Both the position numbers and the translations under genes were made by a program. The notes below the pieces were generated by a model that worked only from the letters and a program-made list of their open reading frames with translations, was not told where the DNA came from and made no database searches. Shown here piece by piece: positions 16,930-27,800 of a stretch of 64,000 nucleotides of DNA (position 1 is the first letter of the stretch; each line of letters opens with the position of its first letter). This DNA comes from Tubiluchus corallicola (taxonomy: Eukaryota; Priapulida; Priapulimorpha; Priapulimorphida; Tubiluchidae): the NCBI GenBank assembly GCA_030141605.1, contig JAQGDQ010000301.1:62001-126000 (forward strand), in the 5' to 3' direction.

Positions 16930-18730
16930 AAAGAGAAACGTAAAACAACAGGTTTTTCAAGATGTACCATGCTTCCCGAAAGAGAAAGAAATGAAACAGA
17001 AAATTGATGCGCTACATAAACAAACATGAATATCTGCAAATATTTAATTTGTGAGCGCATAAATGAAGTGAAACAACTAAAGCTAAATGTCAGTATCTAG
17101 GTGTGACTTTTTTAAGAATGATTTGTCTTGTAATCTTGCTAATGGCAAATATGAATAATGTGTTCACGTGTGCTCTAGTGTTTTTCAGAACTTTGTGAAT
17201 TACTGTGAGATTCTGAAGTGAAATTTAATTTCTGCTAATTTCGATTTTGAGTGTAAAATTCGTGATGTTTTTTTTTTTGAAAATGTGAAAACCCCAGTTT
17301 CTGCTTTTTTCCATGAGTAGTAAATTTTAGTCTATTTTGTGAATATGTGTGATGGTTATTTTTTCTGTGAATAAATTGGGCTTCGTGTTGTATCAGTAAA
17401 ATCAATGCAAGATTTTTTGTTCTGTTTGCTTGTTTATACTTTAACAAATAACCTTTATTATTGTCAAAGTTCTTTTATACTTTTTTCTTTTGCGCAAAGA
17501 GGCTTTAATATTTAATACCTGTTTTGCCACGCTAATGTTCCTCGCTGGAATTTTTATAAATTCAATTTCTAGAGAGAAACGTGTAAAAAGACATTGTAGC
17601 ATTGTGTCACTCTCGCTTGTAAAATTTTCTTGTTGGACTAAAAAATCTTTGCTGAATTCCAAGATTACGCCTGTACGAATCACAATACTCAAAGTGATTA
17701 CAAACTAAATGATGACTATTTTCTCTTTGCTTTTTCTCCAATAGCATCCATTCTAACATCCATAGCTTACATTCTAAAGACAAAATCGAAAACCAAAATA
17801 ATATGGAGTGGCGTAGTGTGTTGTGTGGTGGACTTGATGTGGGTAGTGAGGTTTTGTCTTTGTGGTTTTTTTTGTCTTGAAAAATGCGCAAATTTTCTGG
17901 CGGTGATTGATTAGTCTATCATTAATTTAATGTTGCTTCTGGATTTATTATAATATGTAAAGGTCTCGATCCTGTATGGTCTCATTAATGGTTTATTTTT
18001 CCAATCGGGCTCAGCTGGGTGAAAGCCTTTTACCCCATTTTTTGCAAAATTAGTTCATCTTATTTTTAGAGATTGGGAACGGCCCTGGTTGGTTTGATAG
18101 CCGGTTCACATCGCGTTCATCATATTCGATTTTAATGCCACTGCAACTCATTCGCGGGCATTTTCAGGTGCACAACTTCCGATTTTTGGGAAACTTTTAG
18201 GAAATAAAGTGTAGTAAAAACATTATAGTGGCATCTGTTGGGATTCCTGTAAGGATAAATATAGATCTTTCGAGATAAATGGAATGGCTTATATGATGAT
18301 GTGACCCACTTTTATATACCCCTACTTTAGTAAGAGCTGAGACTAGTTGATTGGAAGCCATCGTCCTGACGTCATTTCACTTCACTCCGCCTATAATTTT
18401 GCTTCAGCAGAAGCTGCTGCAGGCTGCTATAATAGGAATGGTTTATTATCATTCACACCAGTCCTTTAAGATCAAACCCCCACCGCTGAACGGACTATCT
18501 ATCCACAGCCAGCACCACACTCGGCCTGTTCCCGTTCTTCAGATCTTAGGCGTATAAGTTTTGCAAAAAAACGACAGAAAAATGGCCATTTTTGGAGGTT
18601 TTTTGCCCCCGTTCCTCCCGGTGGGCCCGATTCGAAAAATTAACCCCCAATGGCACGACACTAGATCGAGACCTTTCTTTTCATATATAGATCGCCGCAA
18701 ATGGTGCCGTCGTCGAAGCTGTAGCCTCGA
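16930..18730. other. Non-coding, no gene seen
   Basis: T-rich stretches with no supported exon. 18040-18720 is more GC-rich and has the look of an old repeat, but I could not match it to another copy in the window. Confidence 0.4.
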
Positions 18731-18735
18731 ATCTT

Positions 18736-18882
18736 ATATATATATGTTATATATATATATATATATATATATACAATATATATATACATATATATAACAT
18801 ATATAACATATAACATAACATATATAACATATAACATACCAACGTAACATATAACATATATATATATATATATATATAACAT
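18736..18882. repeat. (TA)n and ACATATA microsatellite block
   Basis: Two pure TA runs (about 18736-18790 and 18855-18880) flank degenerate ACATATAACAT units. It borders the 3' end of the minus-strand LINE relic. Confidence 0.9.
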
Positions 18883-18999
18883 ACCAAGAATATTAATATA
18901 AAAGATATCAAATTTTGTTGCATAATCAACATATATATTACATAATTTCATCAGATCACTTGACGTGGTACTTAATAGAAAATATCGTAAGCGTACGTC

Positions 19000-21040
19000 A
19001 AATGATTGTAATAAATATCTGCAATTTGACATCCATGATTACTAGATTTTCACTAAGTTCTCTAAAGTAGAAGTTAAACAGATGAGGGGACATCTTTCCT
19101 CCCTGCCATACACCATTGCCAACTTTAAAAATCTCAGAGTTAAAATAGCCCTCTCTCACCAGCATGCCTTGATGGGTGTAATAAAAAAACAAGTAAACAA
19201 ACAACAACATTTGGCATCTCAGTTTCAATGAGTTTTAAAAACAGTTTAAAATAATTAATTCTATCGAAGGCTTTGGAGGCGTCTAAAAGCATTATATGTA
19301 CAGTACTCTGGCAGTCTATATAATAGTCTACTACTTCTTTTAACATGTAAATACATAACTCAGTACCCAAGTTCTCCACATAACCAAACTGGTTGGGTGT
19401 GGCAGGTAAACAATCAGCATAACGAGTCAATACAACAATTTCTAAAAGTTTACTAGAGACAGAAGATAACGCGATGGGTCTGAATTTATTCCTGTCTGTT
19501 ATATCTCTATTTTTGTCTTTAATAAGTGGCACAATTACTGATAACATTAGTTAGTCTGGTAAGAACCAATGAGTGATACAAGATAAAACAATGCGAACAA
19601 AACTTGGTAACACGTGAGAGGCATATCTAGAATGCTCTGACTTGAGACTGTCCGGTCCTGCTGACCTATTCAATGCTAGCTTTTTAATGGCTTGCTGTAC
19701 CTCAACTCCCGTAAATTTGTTAATTGCATTGACGTTTCCACATAGTGCTTCATGTAATTTATTGGCAAGATTGCTGTTATCAACAGAGTTAAGAAGATTC
19801 TGATAATGATCACCCCACATGTCACAAATTGCCTTTTCGCCTACTACGTCGCCAGTCTTTGGTGGAAGTGGGATTTTTGAATTAGTTTCTTTTTTATCTG
19901 AGCCCAGAACTGATATGAGCTGCAGTTCATAAGCCTATATGCAGTTTTATTGGCAATAATGCTTTGTTTGTGGCGCTTATATTCGGGCAAAGTTTGTTTA
20001 AATTGTGTGCGTGCACGAAACACAACATTGGCTAAATGCCCAGAACGAGGTTTGCCGTTCAAGTACCAGTTACGGAGCTTTCGCGCAAAAACTTGTGCTT
20101 ATCAGCAACAAGCTCATTCTAGCCGGGAATTATTTTTTTTAATGTCGAACTGTTTGCTGCCAGGAATAGTGCAATTTGCAGCACAAATATTGTCATAGTA
20201 GTCTATATTGTCATAGTATTCTGTAGGCTGCAATTTATGATTGGTGTTGTGGCAGTTTATATGTTAGCAAAGAAGTGCGTCATACGGTACTGCAAGTTTA
20301 GACAACAAATCTTGCGTCATTGACGTGTAATCGAACAGCTGGTTGCTGATAGCTTTATCGCAATCTACCTGATGCCGCGATAAACTTTTAGTTGACTTAG
20401 AAAGCACAGCGCCATCAGCAGCAGTAATGAAATTGTCATAATTGAGGCGGATATCATGTTTCCGTATTAATATTCATTAACATAGGCATATGATGAGAAG
20501 AAGTAAGATCATAATTTACACTAATTGATCTAGCCACGTAGTAGTGTTATGAGCTACACTAACAAATGTAAAGGTTGAGTTGGACAGCCTACTAGTATCG
20601 GATATCGCATAATTATTGACGCTACAAATATTATTTAATTTGCCTAGACGGATGTGAATTAAAATCACCAATACAATAAAGGTAACTAGAGATAGTATCT
20701 TCTATAATGGAATTTAGGTTACCTAAACATTGTCTAAATTCATCTCTGTTATCAAAGGATTCATAGGGTAAGTTGACATTGTTACAGGCATTAATTTATC
20801 TTGCAATATTAAAGATTTACCCATAATCCTATACTCATTATTATTGAAAAGTATTTTCCAGTCCAAGGAAGATCCTTCGTCCACAAGATGCCAAGTCTGC
20901 CTTGTGGCCTTCCCTCTTGAATAGTTTGTTCTATTGCTGAGTGGTTCATACTCCAGGTTAAATTCCCTCCACTTTGGAAGCCATGGAGAAAGAAAGAGAG
21001 AGAGGGAGAGACTAGAAAGTTCATGGGCAACAACTCAATT
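19000..21040 (-). mobile_element. Decayed APE-type non-LTR retrotransposon (endonuclease plus reverse transcriptase)
   Basis: On the minus strand, from high to low coordinate: an endonuclease start with QEGRPQGRLGILW (about 20920), a GDFN box near 20663 (YCIGDFNSHPSR), a linker, then reverse transcriptase. The latter includes KKLALNRSAGPDSLKSEHSR, a stop at the junction before LMLSVIVPLIKDKNR, NKFRPIALSSVSSKLLE, MLLDASKAFDRINYFKL and, after a frameshift near 19170, VGNGVWQGGKMSPHLFN. The order EN then RT, with the GPD, FRPI, DASKAFD and NG.RQG blocks, marks an APE-type LINE. In-frame stops and at least two frameshifts make it inactive. It lies directly downstream of the last GXYLT-like exon. 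Confidence 0.85.
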
Positions 21041-21093
21041 GCAATTTATGCTTTTGGAGTCACTCCGTCGTTTTATGCAATTTTTTATATTTT

Positions 21094-21246
21094 TCAAGCT
21101 GCTTGATTTATAACTCTATGACTATTATGCACAGAAACAACCAACGACTGCAATAAGGAACTGTTATATATATGATGCTGCCACAGATAATTCTCTAGCC
21201 TTGGAAGTTCACTGGCAACGCATTCAGTTGGATCACACAGAGGCAG
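21094..21246 (-). CDS. GXYLT-like last exon
   Basis: After TGTGTTTCTTTCAG the frame is open for 50 codons in phase 0, matching the preceding donor. It reads LPLCDPTECVASELPRLENY and ends HNSHRVINQAA before the stop. The C-terminal tail is poorly conserved in this family, so the assignment rests on phase, splice sites and position. Confidence 0.5.
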   Translation of the reverse strand: MPLCDPTECVASELPRLENYLWQHHIYNSSLLQSLVVSVHNSHRVINQAA

Positions 21247-24200
21247 CTGAAAGAAACACAATATTATTTTAGTCACTATAACTAGAATATGTGGCGCTAT
21301 TGAACAATCACGAAGATTTTACTGACTATATAGTAAGATTTTTAACTACTGTTATATTCAGAATAATATCGGCTATTCAATGATGCTGTTTGTTTAAAAG
21401 TGATTTAATTGGACAAAATTAAGAAAAAGACGCCCTGCCTTTTTCAGGCACACCAACTTAGCCTGGTCAAATTAAGGTCGCATCATCTTTTAACAGGAAT
21501 TTCTCCTTTTAAGTACAGCTCCTTTTTGAAAAATAGAATGTTGTGTATGGATAGTCGAAATTTGCAGCATTAGCTGATTTTACACAAGTGATACTGTACA
21601 TTGCAAACACTGCTGTCACTGAAGGCTTTTTTGAATTGACTTGTCAAAAATAAATTTTTAATCTGTCAAAGGGAAACAAATGCACTTAATATATATGTTT
21701 GCATGGAAGTTAATTGCGTGAGGAGTAGAAACCTACAAAAATGATTAAACATAACGTAATTGCTGCTTACTGACAGCCGTTTTTCACGAAATCATGCAAT
21801 GTGCAGCAAATGCTTACGGTCCTGAAAGTGTTAGTAGAGAATCATTGATAAGAATCTATTACAGTCCTGTCTACCCATATTTAATATTATGGCATCAAGT
21901 TTTGGGATGGTATATACAAAAGTAATCTGAAAGTTCTACAAATAATCTAAAACAAAATTCTTAAATTAATATGTGAGGATTTTTCCTGTATTCTAAGCAC
22001 CGGGTGGCAGTGGTATAAGACAGGTAAAAGGTGTGGGTTTTGTTATTGTGTCTGCCAAATATTCGTATTTTTTCTTGTCTTGGTGCTACATGTATTTCAT
22101 CTTTGAGCCATCTATATGCTGCTATGATGTAAGTATTTAAGAAAATTAAAGCACTCATTTTTTTGAACTTCTAAATTTGCATTCACGCGTCAGAAAACGT
22201 TCTATAATACCTCAAGAGATATTTTTTACTATTTAATTAGCTATGTATTTTGCATTTGAGTATTTTGTGCTACACAATATTTTGTCTCGACTTATTAGGC
22301 TCAAACCTTATGTATGCTTTTCTTAATTTGCAGATTAAATGGTAACACTACAAAAAAGAAGTTACATAATATATCATATAAGGTATGATCATACCACAAA
22401 TATAATCTACTTGTGTGCTCTTAAAGTGAAAGAAATGTATGATATGTATTGTCTTCATTTCATATATCACTATCATAATTCACTTCTTCCTCCAGCTTTT
22501 CAGTTATCCCTTAATCCAGTTTCAAATCAACATGATCATCACACAAGTTATTCGGTCAAAAACGATATACTTCCACTTCCAAAACCAAATATAACGAAAC
22601 AGTCTTTAAAATATAACGCTATTAAAATATGGTGATCAATTCCGCGTGAAATAAAAACTCTTAGCAGTTTAGAAAAGAATCAAAGAATTGCTTACTACAA
22701 TTGTATAATTAGCTCACCACAGTTTGACTCATCCCTGAACTGATCTTGTTCAAATTTTTACGTTATACCTTATGAGAATTACTATGTAACGTATCTTGGT
22801 AACGTATCTACGTAAATTGGTGCACTTATCAGAAGGAGGACTATAAAACAAATGATCCTTCCTTCTCCTCACAGTGACTGTATATTACATAATGTGTCAA
22901 AGTTTTGTATGTATGATGCACTGTGAAATAAATTTATAATTTTAATTATTCTGGAGGTGGTGCACGCTTACAGTGGTGCAAGCCCTAACGAGTTTTCACT
23001 TATAGTGCTTGCCGTGATGAATATGCATACTGTGATATCATAATCATTAATATCTACTGCATACATACTTTTTTCATTGTGTGCATAGACTGTATAACTG
23101 TATTTCCAAATAAATAAATTACCAGCGGAGTAAGAAAAATCAATACTATTGTTTAGTCTTTATGTTCTTACCTTGTTAAAGCTTAGTTACATTTACAACG
23201 AATATCCACATGTCCTCGCGCTCGTCGGAGTTATTTTTAATTAGTATCACATGGTTGTATATATGTATGCATGTATCTGTTTTGCAATTCGCAAGTCATC
23301 CTAACTATGTGTGTATCTATTAATTAGAAGCAAGAGTATAGATGGTTGAATACTAAGAGGCTATATTTTTATGATGATACTTAAAGTTGTTTAAGAAATG
23401 ACACTATGTGTTTTGCAATGTACAAAGCTTGAGTTTTAAAGTGATATGAATTGTATATATATTACACATCTCGCTACTCTAAAAGCAACTCACCTACTTT
23501 GAACCTACTTTGACAAGGTTTTTGGACGTTTTCTTGGAATTGGTGTTAATGCTTTGTTATGTCTGTACATACAATCGATAACAACTTACATTTTGATACA
23601 ACTGATATATTAAGTCTGTGCATTAAATTGATAATAACTTACATTTTGATACAACTGATATATTAAGTCTGTGCATTAAATTGATAATAACTTACATTTT
23701 GATACAACTGATATATTAAGTCTGTGCATTAAATTGATAATAACTTACATTTTGATACAGGTGATATATCATTCTCACCAATAGAAACTCAGGAAAATTC
23801 GATGAATTTCTGTAAAAATGCATTGCCGTGCCATGAAGAATACCAAGTCCATTAATTTTTGCAGATTTACATATTTGATTTTGTCGAATAATATCCATTG
23901 CGATGTTCCATTCACATGGCAGGACAAAGATTCTATCTGCAAAATGATAATCTGCACTTAAACCTCGTTTCTGATGAAGATAAACAAATGGCATTTATTA
24001 ATTTGACAGCACTCATCTCAAGCACTTCTCCTTTTCATAGTAAATGAAATTTTACTTAAATCTACAATCTTTTTTTTTACCAATGCCAGTAACTTGACAT
24101 TATAATAGAACTTGCACGGGTGGCTTCTTATTTTGGGTACTTGAACAGCCCTGAAAAGATTTTTTTAATATTTGCCTGTTATTAACGTTTAGTCTAATAA

Positions 24201-24795
24201 TTACGGGCTTCACTTAATGTTATTTCCCGTTTGCAGTTGCATTAAGAAGACTTTAATCACTGAACATAATCAGTTTAACATGGACAGACATGATGATTAT
24301 AATTATTTTATTTCATATTTTGACTCTTGATAATTAAACCAAGCCAGGCTTCTGTGAACCACCGTATGCGATTTTGATGACCATCAATAATTATATTGCA
24401 CTTCTTTACCAGTGTGTTTTCTTCCATAAATGTTCAATATACATTGGTCTCCTGTGACGGCATCCTTGTGAAATTCTCTAAGCATTTCAGTTATCTCTGA
24501 GGTAAAGTTTACTTTTCGCATGTTGCTTAAATTCATCAAAAGTACGCCAGAGTTGAAACCTGAAAATACAGTAGTCCGTTGGCATTAAATAAAATTTGTT
24601 AGCGTAACATTTTGTAAGTCGCTACTTAGCGGCAATGTGCAAAATCCACGGTTACAAATCAAAAATGTGTCATGAGAAGGCTTATGAGAAAATTTACCCA
24701 AAATAGTCCCCTTGCCAGACACTTTATGTTGCACAACTCTGACTACGTTTTTTTACTATGTAACTACTGTAAAATCAAAACAATTACACACATAT

Positions 24796-24876
<81 letters not shown>

Positions 24877-27800
24877 TATACACATATTCCACCAAAATTA
24901 ATTATACGATTTAGTTCAAATGTGTAACAGCGCCTTTGTGGTCTTTTGCTTTATAGCAACTTTAAATTTTTCAAATGTACACAATACAGTACCAACCATT
25001 TTCTCCAAGGAGATTAGCTACCGTTGATTATTGAATTATGTAAACAAGCTTTTCTGCATTCAAGCTGCATTCAACTATTTTCCAAATGTTGTTTTCCAGG
25101 AATAGCATTTACAGCCATGATGAATTCATATAACAAGTCTGTGGCCTATTCTCAGATTATTTAACGTTATCTAATTCCTATGAAAAGAAAGTTAACAGTC
25201 TGTGAAGATTTCTTGTCATTATGAAACTCACTGAAACGGATACAGTAATACTGTAAATTGTTAGTGTAAACAGATGCTGTAATAGTAAATTACTTCTGTT
25301 CTGTAAATACTACAGCCTACATTTTAATTATGGTTGTATTTTATGAGAAAATATATGTTTTGCTTTTGTTTCAGACAATTACCATTCTGTTACCTAGAAT
25401 AGCCTTTGTAGTTCACGTATAATAAAAGTTACCTGATGATCCAAAAAGGTGATTTTTCAATTTGCTGATTCTGTACAAAGTTCCAGGCTTGCCATTGTTC
25501 TCCATTACAACACCTAAAATCTCATTGCTATTCATCTTGTCAAAATACGACCAGAGCAAGTCCAAAGGCCTGGTAATGATAATGTCAACATCCAAATATA
25601 TTATTCTACTAATGTTTGGTAAAGCATCCTGCAAAATACAATTATTTTAGAGCTGATTAACGAAAATGCTCTTATGTTTTATGAGAAATGACGATATCAT
25701 AAGAACGAGTAAAAAGCAGAAGAGCAGTTTAATTCAGGAAGCATTTTACTCAGTAATCGCTGAGATCTGGGCTGAATCTGTGACATTCAGAAACACTGAC
25801 CACCATTCCTGCATGGACAACACAAACAGGAAGTCGGCAAAATGTTTCCATTATTTTTAAGAATATGCATTAGCAATCATAATTTTGTAAAGTCCCTGAC
25901 ATTTTTAATCTTATTTTTGCCATTAGCTTGATTTATTCTTGTTGAACGTTGTTAGTTATTGCAGCCTTGAATGCTAGTAAAATAATCAAGTTTGTTTTTG
26001 CATTGCTTTCCTACACTGGAAGTAGTTCGAACATTTCAATAAACAATAATATTTAGTTAAGCAACACTGTCACATGGCTTTAAAGTAAAATCGACGTTTT
26101 GTTCCACAGAAGATCTTGTTGTTTAAATAAATTGAATTTTTAATTAATCATTAATAGTACATTGCATTGTTTATTTTTTATTCTGTGATGATTGTTTCCA
26201 TAGATACCCATGGTTTTGTCACAATGTCTTTTTCCTGCTTCGTCTTCCTGACAAAGACTGCTAGTGTGCAGCAGAAACACTGAATTTTTTAATAACAGTT
26301 AATAAAATTATCACTGCTAAATTACATGCTGACAAATTAATGTAAAACGAAACTGATATATTAAAATCACGCAGAAATTTACATAAAAGAGCACGTTTGA
26401 TTGAGCGACCAATGAGGCAATCATGGGAAGCAGTACGTCTGGAAGGTCTGGAATCACTGACATTAGATGTAGCTAGTTAAGAAAAAAAGGAAAAAATCAG
26501 ATAATGAGATGAAAAAAAGGAATTACAGGAAAATTATGGTAGGAAGGGAAGATTTGAATGAGCCCTTCTGTTTTTTTATTTGAGTGATGGTTTGAATGAC
26601 AAGCTTTTCAATCATAAGAATAATCCTGAAATTGTATATTGTAAAGGGGTGATTGTAGCAGGCAGATTATGCTTTTTCGCTTATTTTACCGAGTACGTGA
26701 TCCCTGACAAACTTTGTATAATTAGAGTAAAACAACGACTGTAGATGGCAGCATAGACTAATTCAGTACTTTGGTGTAGTAGACTGACAATTAAATGGGT
26801 CACATAATAGTACAATGCTGCCATCTACAGTCGTTGTTTTACTCTAATTATACAAAGTTTGTCAGGGATTGATTTTTGTTTCTAAATATTATTTCCTTTT
26901 GCTTTGAATGATATTCATTAGTCAAAGTAATTAGATTGTTAATTTTATGCTTCAATTCTGGTTCTTACTCTCTTATTCAAGTTTAACATCATAACTTTAT
27001 AGCACAGCTTTCTGTAAACTAATAATCTTTATTCTGCTATCAAAGAAGTCAAGTAGACTTTGATTTTGGTTTGACTGTAGTCTGTAGAGTATAGGTGACC
27101 TTTCCATTTATGGTCTGTATGCATGAATGTGATGTACCTTTCAATAGGAACTTGTATGTCTGGTCATGTGATTACAGCTTTTCATTTCTGGATAAACTAG
27201 AAATCTGTAAAGAACTTGCTTTTATATTGTGTATTCATTATTTTATTTCGTTTTTGTTTAGCCCAGAGGAAAAGTTGAGAGGAAAAATGCCGCGGTTAAA
27301 ATAAGTTTATTCAGGCTGAAAATAGTAACATCAAACTGCTATCAGGAAATAGGCATGTAATTGAACTTACTGCAAGAAAAAGTCTGACGACGGCTCCTCT
27401 TTTAAAAAAATTTAACCATTTTATTGGAATATTATCTGTTTCATGGAAGTTCAAGCTGATATCTTTATTCCAACCGATGACCTAAAAATAAAAGCAGTTC
27501 ATGCAAAACACATCGCGATAATCATTGTAATTATCATTTAATCGAAATTTTGGATAACTCAATTCAGGAAATCCGGAGGGAATATCTGGTGTATCTCTTC
27601 CAGATTGTTAGGCACAAAATATTCTATTCGTTTCTTTTACGTTCTTACCCAGTTACTTGGCTGCCTCAAAAAAAAGTGTAGGCTTAACAGCGTGTAGCAT
27701 TTTACTACGTTTCACTTTTACCCATACAGATGCGTAAATTCCAATAATTCCCAGCTTATGCAAAATTATAAATCGTTAGTTTAGTGATCTTCTCAATTAC

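Noticed and set aside
24672-24927. His/Thr repeat open frames
   Set aside because: Produced by the CA microsatellite in a GXYLT-like intron.
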